Part shown: positions 32,067 through 40,890 of the stretch, piece after piece
Layout: each line of letters begins with the position of its first letter
Position numbering within the stretch: position 1 is the stretch's first letter
From: UBA6168 sp039819485
GTDB lineage: Bacteria > Bacteroidota > Bacteroidia > Chitinophagales > Saprospiraceae
DNA: 64,000 bases
Assembly (NCBI GenBank): GCA_039819485.1
Contig: JBCBRY010000018.1
Coordinates: 1 to 64,000 of the forward strand
Reading direction: 5' to 3'
Notes under the pieces: model-generated
Told to the model about the DNA's origin: nothing
The model's input: the letters and a program-made list of their open reading frames with translations, nothing else
The model's database searches: none
Made by a program: the position numbers and the translations under genes

Positions 32067-34200
32067 AATCTTTTAATACTTCCAATTTAATCCCAACGCC
32101 CAGGTCTACCTGGTAATCGGAATACATGGCCACCGGAGTCTGTCCTTCATCCTTAGTTTGAAATTGAATTAAATAAATGTATTGGTCGGCTTCGTCCAGC
32201 CATTGAATTTGCTCACTTGTTAAATCAATAAATGCTTCTCCGCGTGCCGAGCCATTGGTCGGGACTTTTCCGTCTGCATCAACTGCAGCAGCCTCGAAAG
32301 GAATTTGGTCAGCAATGATGGCCTGGTTGCCATTTTTATCCATCGCTATCAGGCTGACTTTTGATTGCAGGGGCAGGCCGTTGTCGTAAACAATTTTTAA
32401 TTCACCTTCTGCAATGTCCTCCACAGTGTAGCCTCCGGCCCCAGTTCCCAGGTCTACAGCATCGGTTGTGTCGCGATAGATGAGGTTTTGGGCCTGGAAT
32501 TTAAAAGGGAGGTCAAATTCCACCGAGGCACTCAATTCACTGTCCGAACGGATATAGTTGAGTACTGAAGGGTCATTGTTCGGATTGATGGTCGCCGAAC
32601 CCACGTAATCAATGTCAGAGGGATAGACAGCCAACATACCGACGAGGTCTGAATTAAATTTATTCATGACGAAAAGCGTATTGGAAGATTGGCCCATTTC
32701 CGAAAGGGTAGGGTGATTGATGACTATTTTTGGTGGGTTCAAATCCGCCTGTTCCCCAAAAAAACCATTGGCGGTTGCGTTGAATTCTCCCAACAAAGGA
32801 ATACCAAACGAATTGGTTATTTCGACTCGCATCGTCGGATCGCTAAAAAGCAACGGACTGCTCCCATCTGAAAAGAGGCTAAAGTCAAAACCGAGATCAA
32901 AGGTGTTTTCCTCAAATTCTTCCTGCCGGAAGCCAAAATAACCGATGACTTCTGCGACGTCCAAATCATTCAGTTTGAAAGTAATACTGACTTCGTCTTC
33001 TGCATCGATATTCAGTTGCCCGCCGGAACCATTGGGGAGAGAAACCTCATAATCGACTTTGATTTTGTTGAAGGGTTGGTCGGGATCACCGTCGAGCAGC
33101 CAGATGGTATTGCTAAAATCCATGCTACCGGTACTTGCTCCTCCACCTTGCGAGACCAAGAGCGTCTGGGTGATTGGTGAATTGTTTCGGGTAATTGTTG
33201 GGAAGGTCAGGTCAACCTGAAAGGCAGCCTGAAGATCCGAGTTTATTTCATAGGTCACATCGGCATCGTTCAGCTCAATGCTTTTGATTTTTTCTTCATT
33301 GTCAAGCATAAATTCAAAATCCATCTCATCTTCCAGCAAGACGCCTGCTGGAATCAGCACCTGCCCTTCACTGATGGTAACTCCCTCCACAGAAAAATTG
33401 ACTTCCAGCTTTGAACTCAGGTCGACGAGTACCTGCTGGGTGCCCGTGCCCGGGGATTTTAAGGTACTCATGACCACTTCAAATTCATTGCTGATGGTTT
33501 TACCGGCCAATCCGATTTCGCTTGTTTTGGTTGCCCCTGCTGCAATATAATCAAACTCAAAGGTGCCTAAGAATTGATTTGTACCGATGTCTTTCACGTC
33601 TATCGAGTAGTCTTCAATATCAAAAAAAAGATTGTTGGTGACGGAAAGGAACATGGCACCGGTGGCCAATTTTAGGGAAGTGTAATCCGTAAAGGCGGGG
33701 ACTTGTTCCACCGAAAGAATGGATTCCTCAAAAGGTGGGACGACGGCCATGGTGCCATCGGCAGACTGGATATAGTTGGCCAAGATCACGTCCGTAAAAT
33801 CGTCCAGAATATTTTCAAATAAAATGGACGTACCCTGCGAAAGGTCATCCACTTCTAAATCACCGATCTTGGAGGACTGGGAAAAATTTTCCTCTATGTC
33901 GCCCGTCAGGTCATCCAGCAATTCAGCGGCTGTCAGTTGGAAAAAGTCGTCCTCCCGGTAGACCAGCTTAATACCATTATCGGCGCCAATTGTCAAAGTC
34001 GTATCATCTTCCAGGATGTCTTCCAAAGTAAAATTAACGGTACCGACCGGAAGGGCGTAAGTACCTTCCTGAGTGAGGGAAGCATCCGCAAAATCTTTGA
34101 AATCGTCAGTTTTACAACTGACCAAGGAAACGACAACACCTAAAAAACAATATTTAAGAAATGTGTACAACGAGGGTGCATGAGTGGGAAAGTAATTCAT
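32065..34200 (-). CDS. Large outer-membrane-type lipoprotein of unknown function
   Basis: The 711 residues begin with a lipoprotein signal: hydrophobic stretch LKYCFLGVVVSLVSC with the lipobox Cys at 29, then an acidic, flexible start (KTDDFKDFADASLTQEG). The rest is beta-rich, with many Asp, Thr and Ser and no aromatic clusters, and shows several similar sheet units (for example LSSKLEVNFSVEGVTISEGQVLIP, IDAEDEVSITFKLNDLDVAEV, VNFTLEDILEDDTTL). I recognise no enzymatic motif. Lipoproteins of this kind are common in Bacteroidota and often act in surface assembly or nutrient uptake, but no SusC/SusD partner is beside it. The gene is in the leftward strand, alone between the R2 element and a 627 bp gap. 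Confidence 0.65.
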   Translation of the reverse strand: MNYFPTHAPSLYTFLKYCFLGVVVSLVSCKTDDFKDFADASLTQEGTYALPVGTVNFTLEDILEDDTTLTIGADNGIKLVYREDDFFQLTAAELLDDLTGDIEENFSQSSKIGDLEVDDLSQGTSILFENILDDFTDVILANYIQSADGTMAVVPPFEESILSVEQVPAFTDYTSLKLATGAMFLSVTNNLFFDIEDYSIDVKDIGTNQFLGTFEFDYIAAGATKTSEIGLAGKTISNEFEVVMSTLKSPGTGTQQVLVDLSSKLEVNFSVEGVTISEGQVLIPAGVLLEDEMDFEFMLDNEEKIKSIELNDADVTYEINSDLQAAFQVDLTFPTITRNNSPITQTLLVSQGGGASTGSMDFSNTIWLLDGDPDQPFNKIKVDYEVSLPNGSGGQLNIDAEDEVSITFKLNDLDVAEVIGYFGFRQEEFEENTFDLGFDFSLFSDGSSPLLFSDPTMRVEITNSFGIPLLGEFNATANGFFGEQADLNPPKIVINHPTLSEMGQSSNTLFVMNKFNSDLVGMLAVYPSDIDYVGSATINPNNDPSVLNYIRSDSELSASVEFDLPFKFQAQNLIYRDTTDAVDLGTGAGGYTVEDIAEGELKIVYDNGLPLQSKVSLIAMDKNGNQAIIADQIPFEAAAVDADGKVPTNGSARGEAFIDLTSEQIQWLDEADQYIYLIQFQTKDEGQTPVAMYSDYQVDLGVGIKLEVLKD

Positions 34201-34827
34201 TATAGTTATAGTTTAATTTCAGCGTTCGAGGGTTAGAAAATACTTTTGAGTCAAAGGTGTTTACATCATTGAAAAGTTCGCTGAAATGCAAGGGGGTGAG
34301 TGTAAAATCAAAATTTTGGGGAAATAGAAAGGTTTGTTCGAATGATCAAATAAAAGGAATCAGAATTTATGCCACATCTTTACTTTGTAACTAATCTAAG
34401 TTGAAAACCGTCCCATAAATGTAAGTTCTTTGTTTTTTGGGCTGAATGTTTTCTGTATTGAATTTGTATTCAACATCCCGATTTTAAGTTTGATCAATTC
34501 TAAAAAATGATTCTGCCATTTCGATTTTATTGTTTTGAAGTTTTATAAATATCGGTTTTGCCAAAAAAAAGGCATTCGTCGATAAATCGCCTACGAACAA
34601 CAGATTCAATTTGCAATGAGGCAACCCTTGGCCCTTATCTTTGTCACTGTACAGTAAGAAATCATCCGAAAGATAATGAGGTGGCGGGCAGTCCAACAAC
34701 TTGACCTGATGAAAACCAAAATTTTGAAAACATTTGACTGCCCCGCCCCCGCCCCAAACCAACGAACAAACAAATCTCAAATCATCTTCATTACTCTCTA
34801 AAAGGATTCTAAAAATATTATCGAATT
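34201..34827. promoter_or_regulatory. Gene-free divergent region with a candidate promoter
   Basis: No confident gene. TATCTTTG at 34636-34643 matches the -7 TAnnTTTG consensus exactly, and TTTG at 34610-34613 could be the -33 element with 22 bp spacing. It would drive the secreted protein at 34828 with a ~180 nt leader. A 98-codon frame on the minus strand (34484-34780) has only a TTG start and I do not accept it. Confidence 0.3.
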
Positions 34828-35622
34828 ATGAAAACTTCTGCATTGTTCGCTGTATGTATGGCGGTAGCCACGCTTTTGTCCGCTGGTTCCTTTTCCGGGG
34901 TGGATCTTGTAAAATGCCGGAACTATGCTAATGATTGGGGAAAAGGCTTTACCAAAATTAAAATGATTGAGCAAGACCTGATCGAAGGGCGTTGGACCAC
35001 CAGGCAGACAACTGAAGAAAAAACTTTTTTCTTTACCGAAAAGGGACAATTGCAAATACTGATCAAAGATGGAGAAGGGTACTTCCATTTTGATGCAAAA
35101 ACCTGGAAGGTTGCTGAAATCGCCGGTCAGCCGGTGCTGGTTTTGAAAGAAAAAAATGGTCTTACCAAAAATGCGTTCATCAACCAAAACTGCGAAGGGA
35201 TAACCCTGACCGACATCGTCTCTGACCAAACGTTATCGCTTGAATATCATTCTATTAAAGCACCTGGCACCTGCAATAAAGTCAAAAATCACCTGATCGG
35301 GTATTGGACCAACGTTTCTGCAATGGAATCAGTGAACCATAATAAAATTCAGCAAGGAGCCTTCGTCAATTACTTTTTTTCCGACGATGGTACTTACGCT
35401 CTGGAGTATGGTAGCACACAACAAAATATAGAGGTACGAGGAACATGGAAAGTTTCCAAAGATGGTCGGTTCTTGTTACTTGAGAAAAAAGACGGTAGTT
35501 ACCAGGTTGTACGCATAGGCCAGGTGGACGATCACGGAATGGTGTTGGAACAAGTCATGAAATCAAGCGAGATCAATCAATTTTTTCAAGCATCCAACAA
35601 GACGTTTGCGTTCATAAAATAA
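34828..35622 (+). CDS. Secreted two-repeat protein, lipocalin-like
   Basis: The 264 residues start with a signal peptide (FAVCMAVATLLSAGSFSG) and contain two similar halves. The first starts IEGRWTTRQTTEEKTFFFTEKGQLQI (about 53), the second LIGYWTNVSAMESVNHNKIQQGAFVNYFFSDDGTYAL (about 154). Each half opens with a hydrophobic-Gly-x-Trp-Thr signature and runs as antiparallel strands, the pattern of lipocalin-like or similar small barrels that bind hydrophobic ligands. Two Cys in the linker regions (NQNCEG and GTCNK) could pair. No sorting domain. It is likely periplasmic or outer-membrane associated. Function is inferred only from the fold-like pattern. Confidence 0.55.
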   Translation: MKTSALFAVCMAVATLLSAGSFSGVDLVKCRNYANDWGKGFTKIKMIEQDLIEGRWTTRQTTEEKTFFFTEKGQLQILIKDGEGYFHFDAKTWKVAEIAGQPVLVLKEKNGLTKNAFINQNCEGITLTDIVSDQTLSLEYHSIKAPGTCNKVKNHLIGYWTNVSAMESVNHNKIQQGAFVNYFFSDDGTYALEYGSTQQNIEVRGTWKVSKDGRFLLLEKKDGSYQVVRIGQVDDHGMVLEQVMKSSEINQFFQASNKTFAFIK

Positions 35623-35732
35623 TTAAAAGAGAGGCATAGGTAGAAGGACTTTTTATTCCGCTTCCCAAATCTCTTTATCCGCTACCAATACCCCTCTGCC
35701 AAAAATACAAGTAGTGAAAATAGCCATAACAA

Positions 35733-35762
35733 GGAGTGCCTTTTCAGGTGCTCTTTTTTTTA
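35733..35762 (+). terminator. Terminator after the secreted two-repeat protein
   Basis: GGAGTGCC (35733-35740) pairs with GGTGCTC (35747-35753), using G-T pairs, and is followed by seven or more T residues. The T-run reaches the stop codon of the convergent CotH-like gene. Confidence 0.6.
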
Positions 35763-37391
35763 TTGGGATTTGATGATGATGCCGGAAGCATGTTCTCCCC
35801 GCCCAAATCGCATATTATAAAAATAGGTGCCGTTTGGAATGTCCTTGTTCCATTCGTAAATGCGTTCTCCTGACTCATTCCGGTTATCAATCCATTTATC
35901 AACCCGCTGGCCTTGTGCATTGTACAGGTCGAAGTAAACAAACTCAAAATCGTTACAATAGTATTTGAAAGTGATCCCATGCTTACCAAATGGATTGGGC
36001 AGCGTTTCAGGTTGCACAAAAACAGCAGGATCGACGGTTGGCGGGCCCAATCGGTGGATATTATTGTCCATCCAGTTCAGGCGGTCACCAATCCAGTTTC
36101 TCACATGATCTACTTCTTCCTGATAGTTGTTGCCGATAAAGTCATTGGGCCAGATAGGTTCACCAATTACTGGCCAACGTTCAAAATTCCTTGCAGCCGG
36201 TACTTGTAGCAATTGTTCAAGGCTGTCCACTAAATGGTTGATCTGCTGATCGGACAACTGGCTCTGTCTCAGGGTATTCCAATAGGTCTTTATTTCTGAG
36301 GTGAAAGCAGTGTCCTCCATAATGCGTTCCCACCAAAAATGAACGACCCAAAAATCGTTCGGACAAAAATCATTGAAGTCCCAGGCCCAACCAATAATGC
36401 CCGGTCCGGTGCAATAGCTTACATTTCCAAATGCCAGGTTAAAATCCCAGATGGGACCAAATTTCAATTGGGCATTAATACTGTTCCGGTCTTTGTAAAA
36501 AAAAGTACTCAAACGGTAGCCGTCTACATTGCGGCCAATTTCCTGTATGAAAATAAACTGCATCATTGAACGAATATCCAGGTATTTTCGGTAGCCATCG
36601 ACCGAGTCGGCAAATTCCTCTGAAAGTAAAACCTGTTCCAGCTCCTTGATATATCCCTGAATATAAAGCTCTTGCTGAGGGGTTATTTCGTCAAATTTTG
36701 GATAGTGGTATTGAAAAGTGGTTTTGATTTCCCCTCCGGGAGTAGAAGGGTGCTGCGATAAAAAGCCATCGGCACCTGCTCCGTCGAATTTATCAAACTT
36801 CAAAATATAGCCTCCGGTCAAGTCATCTCCCGAGTTTTCATCGGGATTCAACGTGCTGATATCAACTCGGTTTTTATCCCTTTTTATTTTTTCTGTTAAA
36901 ATATAAACTCCTCTGTAATCATCATTCAGGACTACTTCGCAAAAACGGACCCTCGGCGCATAGTCCATGATCCGACCCGCCAAGATGTAAGCTAAAGCGT
37001 TGCGCATCAGGCTTTTATCGCTGTATGGCCCATGCAGCACCCAATCATTTTCTGCGGGTAATCCGAGCAGGGAAATGTTGTTGTTGGAATTATCCGCGTT
37101 ACGAGTTTCCATTGCGTAACCCACCTTCGGAAAAAAAGCCTGAGAACTGCTTCCTCTCTTTTCTATACCGATTTTCCCATCGTAATTGTTGAAGGCATCT
37201 GTTAGGTTGTTGACCTCGTTGTCACCGTTCCAAATGACACCGAGGTGCGCATCAATTTTGGGTTCATCCAATATACTTTGACCATTATCAGTAGAAATGA
37301 CAAGGATCGGTAAGTTGGAGGACTCTAAGATGTCCTGCGCAAGAAGGTTGAAATTGATAAAAAGTAACAACAAAAAGAAGGTCGCTTTCAT
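35760..37391 (-). CDS. CotH kinase family protein, secreted
   Basis: Predicted secreted protein kinase of the CotH family; spore-coat CotH phosphorylates Ser in coat proteins. The 543 residues have a signal peptide (LLLLFINFNLLAQ), a CotH domain (about 35-440) and a short C-terminal beta domain. Family motifs are IGIEKRGSSSQAFFPKVGYAMET (the RGSSS...KxSY region), NDWVLHGPYSDKSLMRNALAY, YRGVYILTEKIKRDKNRVDI, KFDK and the acidic metal site PIWDFNLAFGN. The C-terminus (VYFDLYNAQGQRVDKW to GIIIKSQ) resembles a type A T9SS sorting domain, which would place the protein at the cell surface. The neighbour on the left is convergent; the Gfo/Idh gene lies upstream on the same strand. Confidence 0.82.
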   Translation of the reverse strand: MKATFFLLLLFINFNLLAQDILESSNLPILVISTDNGQSILDEPKIDAHLGVIWNGDNEVNNLTDAFNNYDGKIGIEKRGSSSQAFFPKVGYAMETRNADNSNNNISLLGLPAENDWVLHGPYSDKSLMRNALAYILAGRIMDYAPRVRFCEVVLNDDYRGVYILTEKIKRDKNRVDISTLNPDENSGDDLTGGYILKFDKFDGAGADGFLSQHPSTPGGEIKTTFQYHYPKFDEITPQQELYIQGYIKELEQVLLSEEFADSVDGYRKYLDIRSMMQFIFIQEIGRNVDGYRLSTFFYKDRNSINAQLKFGPIWDFNLAFGNVSYCTGPGIIGWAWDFNDFCPNDFWVVHFWWERIMEDTAFTSEIKTYWNTLRQSQLSDQQINHLVDSLEQLLQVPAARNFERWPVIGEPIWPNDFIGNNYQEEVDHVRNWIGDRLNWMDNNIHRLGPPTVDPAVFVQPETLPNPFGKHGITFKYYCNDFEFVYFDLYNAQGQRVDKWIDNRNESGERIYEWNKDIPNGTYFYNMRFGRGEHASGIIIKSQ

Positions 37392-37449
37392 AACTGAAAA
37401 AGGTATTATGAGAGAATGGCCTGATTGGTCGTTCTGTTAAATATCTCCT

Positions 37450-37486
37450 GTAGACATGTCATTTTTCTAAAAAATGACATGTCTAC
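37450..37486. terminator. 17-bp perfect hairpin after the Gfo/Idh gene
   Basis: GTAGACATGTCATTTTT (37450-37466) and AAAAATGACATGTCTAC (37470-37486) are perfect reverse complements around a 3 nt loop. It lies 14 bp after the stop of the Gfo/Idh gene (minus strand) and just before the CotH gene. A terminator or an mRNA boundary element fits. Confidence 0.65.
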
Positions 37487-37499
37487 TGGCGTTTAAATG

Positions 37500-38486
37500 C
37501 TAATCAAAATCAGGATAATGAATGCCCGCAGCATCTCTGACAGCATCTAAGTTTTCCATCATGGCAATGCTAAAATCAAGAGGCAATTTTTCGCATTCGG
37601 TCTGTCCTCGTCGCAAGCAATCATTGACCGCTTCAATTTCATGAAAATAACCGATCCCTGTTTTTGCGAAATTAAATACCTCGTCTTCTTTCCCATAAAT
37701 GGAAATGGTCGCCTGTTCTCCTTCATGAAAACGGCTGTGCAGATGAATTCGTCCCTTTTCACCATACAGGACGGCGGTAGTTCGGGTATGGTTGATCAGT
37801 GAACTGTCAAGAATAGCGATTTCGTTGTCGGGGTAGCGGAAGACCATTGCGCAGCTATTATCGGTTCCCGCTGGACTTTTGATGGCTGTTGCCCGAATAT
37901 CAACAGGTTTGCCCAGAAAGTGGGTGGCGATGAAAACGGGGTACAGCCCGACATCCAAAAGGGAACCACCGCCTAATTTGGGATTGAACACCCGGTGTTC
38001 CGGACCGTAGTTCGCCTTAAAGCCAAAATCGGCCCGAATGGTATTGATCGGTCCGATGATGCCACTTTCTACCCATTCAATGGTTTTTTCAAAAAGCGGA
38101 ATAAACCTCGTCCAGATGGCTTCCATTAAAAAGGTCTTTTGTTCCCTGGCCGTTTTTACCATCTCCCTTACTTGTCGGGTATTGATAGCAAGGGGTTTTT
38201 CACACAAAACAGGTATTTTATTTTCCAAAAATAACAGGGAGTGCGGATGGTGGCCAGTGTGTGGCGAAGCGATATAGACCACATCAAGGTCGGGGCACTT
38301 GGTCAGTTCGTCATAACTGCCGTAGGCATGCGCAGCGCCATATTGCTTGGCAAAATCTTTGGCCCGTTCCAGTGACCTGGAGGCGACTGCGTGCAACTTT
38401 GCATTTTTCACAAGTGCAAGATCTTTGGCAAATTTATGGGCGATTCGTCCCGGCCCGACGATGCCCCAATTGATGGAGGAAGTCAT
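37500..38486 (-). CDS. Gfo/Idh/MocA family NAD(P)-dependent oxidoreductase
   Basis: Cytosolic oxidoreductase of the glucose-fructose oxidoreductase/inositol dehydrogenase family. The 328 residues show an N-terminal Rossmann fold with WGIVGPGRIAHKFAKDLALV (nucleotide-binding GxGxxA), then VYIASPHTGHHPHSLLFLENKIPVLCEKPLAIN with the conserved EKP motif. The C-terminal alpha/beta substrate domain starts near 130 and contains GGGSLLDVGLYPVFIA with the catalytic Asp/Tyr region. Substrates are usually cyclic sugars or inositols, but the exact one cannot be read. The start is the first ATG. A long hairpin family member (38519-38601) lies directly upstream, shared with the divergent B3/B4 gene. Confidence 0.9.
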   Translation of the reverse strand: MTSSINWGIVGPGRIAHKFAKDLALVKNAKLHAVASRSLERAKDFAKQYGAAHAYGSYDELTKCPDLDVVYIASPHTGHHPHSLLFLENKIPVLCEKPLAINTRQVREMVKTAREQKTFLMEAIWTRFIPLFEKTIEWVESGIIGPINTIRADFGFKANYGPEHRVFNPKLGGGSLLDVGLYPVFIATHFLGKPVDIRATAIKSPAGTDNSCAMVFRYPDNEIAILDSSLINHTRTTAVLYGEKGRIHLHSRFHEGEQATISIYGKEDEVFNFAKTGIGYFHEIEAVNDCLRRGQTECEKLPLDFSIAMMENLDAVRDAAGIHYPDFD

Positions 38487-38518
38487 ATTTTTGTTTTGTT
38501 TAAGGAGTAGGGGTTAGA

Positions 38519-38601
38519 GGTCAGGGGTCAGACCGCTGCGCTGTCAGTAGTCATCCTAATTGTCTGACCTCCGACAGCGAAGCGTTCTGACCCCTGACAG
38601 C
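38519..38601. repeat. Long imperfect hairpin in a divergent intergenic region
   Basis: GGTCAGGGGTCAG with following words (38519-38547) pairs with CTGACCCCTGAC-type sequence (38563-38601). The word GGTCAGGGGTCAG also forms the arms of the hairpin at 43031. It lies between the divergent Gfo/Idh and B3/B4 genes, about 40 bp from each start codon. Confidence 0.75.
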
Positions 38602-38643
38602 GAAGCGATCCAATTCAAGATAATTCGCAAAAAAAGAAAATAC

Positions 38644-39312
38644 ATGAAAATACCTGCCATAACCATTGATAAAATTTTGAAAGATGCCTGTCCCGACTTG
38701 CAGATCGGAGCCTTGCTGATCCGTGTCCGGGTGGCCCCCGCTGGCCCAGATTTACTCCAGGAGATACAAAAAGTTACGACAGAACGGTCTGCAGCAATGG
38801 CAGTTGAGGAAATTGCAAAAATTCCAGCATTGAGTGCTACGAGGCTGGCTTACAAGACTTTGGGTAAAGACCCCAGCCGTTACCGGCCCAGTGCAGAAGC
38901 GTTGTTGCGCAGGGTGGTGAAGGGCAAAGGGCTGTACCAGGTGAACAATGTAGTGGATGTGCTGAACATGGTTTCTGTAAACAGCGGATTTTCGATTGGC
39001 GGGTTTGATTTTGATAAAATAAGCGGGGACCTTCAGGCAGGCAGGGGAGTTGCGGGTGAGCCTTATGAGGCCATCGGCAGGGGCGTTCTGAATATTGAAG
39101 GGCTACCGGTATTAAGAGATGCAATTGGTGCATTCGGTACACCGACCAGTGATTGTACCAGAACGATGGTCGTCAAAGACACGACTACCTTTTTAGCAGT
39201 CATTTTGGATTTCAGCAAAGGGGATGAATTGGAAAAAGCATTGGAAGAAATGGAAAAGTTGCTGGTGAAATATGCGAGTGGAGAGATGATTGAACGAAAG
39301 ATTTTTGTTTAA
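38644..39312 (+). CDS. B3/B4 domain protein (PheT-like tRNA editing domain)
   Basis: The 222 residues (start ATG 38644, MKIPAITIDKILKDACPDLQIGALLI) match the stand-alone B3/B4 domain family, related to the editing module of phenylalanyl-tRNA synthetase beta chain. Conserved parts are SATRLAYKTLGKDPSRYRPSAEALLRRVVKGKGLYQVNNVVDVLNMVSVNSGFSIGGFD (about 80-140) and GEPYEAIGRGVLNIEGLPVLRDAIGAFGTPTSDCTRTMV. Stand-alone members are thought to hydrolyse mischarged aminoacyl-tRNA or bind small amino-acid-like ligands; the real substrate is not known here. The longer frame from 38560 starts within the hairpin and is rejected. Cytosolic; no operon partner on this strand. Confidence 0.85.
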   Translation: MKIPAITIDKILKDACPDLQIGALLIRVRVAPAGPDLLQEIQKVTTERSAAMAVEEIAKIPALSATRLAYKTLGKDPSRYRPSAEALLRRVVKGKGLYQVNNVVDVLNMVSVNSGFSIGGFDFDKISGDLQAGRGVAGEPYEAIGRGVLNIEGLPVLRDAIGAFGTPTSDCTRTMVVKDTTTFLAVILDFSKGDELEKALEEMEKLLVKYASGEMIERKIFV

Positions 39313-39382
39313 AAAATCTTATTGGTCAATAGACAACTAAGAGCGGCTGTTTTCGAAGCAAAACCGATAATTAAGAATTAGC

Positions 39383-39456
39383 AATCCTCCCCCCATCCCC
39401 TCTAAAGGGGGAGAAAAGAACATCTTTCTTCCACTTTGGAGGGGGCGGGGGGAGGA
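39383..39456. repeat. GC-rich dispersed element R3, copy 1
   Basis: Begins ATCCTCCCCCCATCCCCTCT and ends in its inverted form (TTGGAGGGGGCGGGGGGAGG), so it folds on itself. A reverse-orientation copy lies at 55379-55456. Both are in intergenic gaps. It resembles the C-rich/G-rich palindromic repeats common in Bacteroidota intergenic DNA. Confidence 0.75.
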
Positions 39457-39506
39457 TGAAAAGCAAGGGATGCAAATAAGTAACGTTCCCCTAAGAGTAG
39501 ATCCTG

Positions 39507-40715
39507 TTACTGAAAATCAGCTAACGTCTCTTTGATCCACTGCATAGCCTTTCGCAGTTCTTCTTCGGATGCAGCATAGGAAATCCGCATGCAGTTGGGC
39601 ATTCCGAATGCCGCGCCATCAACTGTTCCGACATGGCCTACTTCGAGTAAATATTCGCAGAATTCCTGGCTGTTATTGATGGTCGTCTGGCCATTTGATT
39701 TGCCAAAATAATAACTGATGTCCGGGAAGATGTAAAATGCTCCTTCGGGTTTATTCACTTTAAACCCCGGAATTTCTTTTAACAGGGAAATGATCAAATC
39801 CCGACGGCGCAAAAACTCATCCCTCATTTTGAAACTTGGTGCCAGGTCTGCATCTAGGGCAGTAACCGCAGCTTTTTGGCTGAAGGCATTGGCGCCGGAG
39901 GTAAACTGACCTTGTAGTTTCGCACATGCTTTGGCCAAAAACTGAGGCGCACCCATGTAACCCAGGCGCCAACCCGTCATTGCAAAACCTTTCGCAAATC
40001 CGTTTACGGTGATTACCCGGTCTTTGATACTTGGAATGGTGCCGATGCTGGCGTGCTGATCCGTAAAATTGATGTATTCATATATTTCATCTGAAATGAC
40101 GAACACGTTTTCGTGCGGTGCAATGACTTCCGCAATGGCCTCCAGTTCAGCTTCGCTGTAAACGGAACCGCTCGGGTTGCAGGGGGAAGAAAAGATGACC
40201 AGCTTGGTCCGGTCAGTGATGGCATCCCGAACCTGCTCGGCCGTCACCTTGTAGTCCTGCTCAACGCCAGCTACCACAGGGACTGGCACACCTCCTGCCA
40301 TTTTTAATATTTCATAATAAGACACCCAATAAGGGGCAAACAAAATTACTTCGTCTCCATCATCCAGCAAACAGAGGCAAACATTGGCGATGGTCTGTTT
40401 TGCTCCGTTTGAAACAACTATTTGATTGATGTTGAAATCCAGCTCGTTGTCTCTTTTAAACTTCCGCACGATGGCCTCTCTTAATTCCACCAGTCCCGGT
40501 ACAGGAGTGTATTTCGTGTAACCGTCGTTCAATGCCTGTTTGGCTGCCTCTTTTATGTGGTCGGGTGTATCGAAATCAGGTTCTCCTAGCGTGAGGCTGA
40601 TCACCTCATGACCTTTGGCCCTGAGGTCGCGGGCCATTTGTGCCATTTTGATCGTGGCACTTTCATTCATATTCTGGACCAATTGGGAGATTGGGTGTGT
40701 CATTACTGCTGGCAT
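39507..40715 (-). CDS. Class I pyridoxal-phosphate aminotransferase (AspB-like)
   Basis: Transfers an amino group between an amino acid and a 2-oxo acid, most likely aspartate or an aromatic/branched-chain donor. From the ATG at 40715 (MPAVMTHPISQLVQNMNESATIKM) the protein has 402 residues, the usual length. Conserved features are ISLTLGEPDFDTPDHIKEAA at the start, YTPVPGLVELREAI, SNGAKQTIANV, the PCNPSG turn, VISDEIYEYI, and the PLP-binding Lys in GFAKGFAMTGWRLGY, then RISYAASEEELR with the carboxylate-binding Arg. The 27-residue longer frame to 40796 is AT-rich and rejected. Cytosolic; upstream of ppk1 on the same strand, with a ~170 bp gap. Confidence 0.92.
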   Translation of the reverse strand: MPAVMTHPISQLVQNMNESATIKMAQMARDLRAKGHEVISLTLGEPDFDTPDHIKEAAKQALNDGYTKYTPVPGLVELREAIVRKFKRDNELDFNINQIVVSNGAKQTIANVCLCLLDDGDEVILFAPYWVSYYEILKMAGGVPVPVVAGVEQDYKVTAEQVRDAITDRTKLVIFSSPCNPSGSVYSEAELEAIAEVIAPHENVFVISDEIYEYINFTDQHASIGTIPSIKDRVITVNGFAKGFAMTGWRLGYMGAPQFLAKACAKLQGQFTSGANAFSQKAAVTALDADLAPSFKMRDEFLRRRDLIISLLKEIPGFKVNKPEGAFYIFPDISYYFGKSNGQTTINNSQEFCEYLLEVGHVGTVDGAAFGMPNCMRISYAASEEELRKAMQWIKETLADFQ

Positions 40716-40890
40716 GGTTCGTCGATTTAAAAGGAAAAAGGAAATTGAGAAATTGGAAATTGAATCATCAAAAAACCTCCAACATTCATCAATCAATAAT
40801 TCAAAGGTTATTCGGATTATTTGGATTAGCGTTGCAAAAAAGCAGGTGTAAATCTATGATGATTGGTTTTTTATAAAAAAGTAAATCCGT

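Noticed and set aside
34484..34780. 98-codon minus-strand frame with some protein-like segments
   Set aside because: It has only a TTG start, lies over the candidate promoter of the gene at 34828, its first part is a low-complexity G-run, and I recognise no family.
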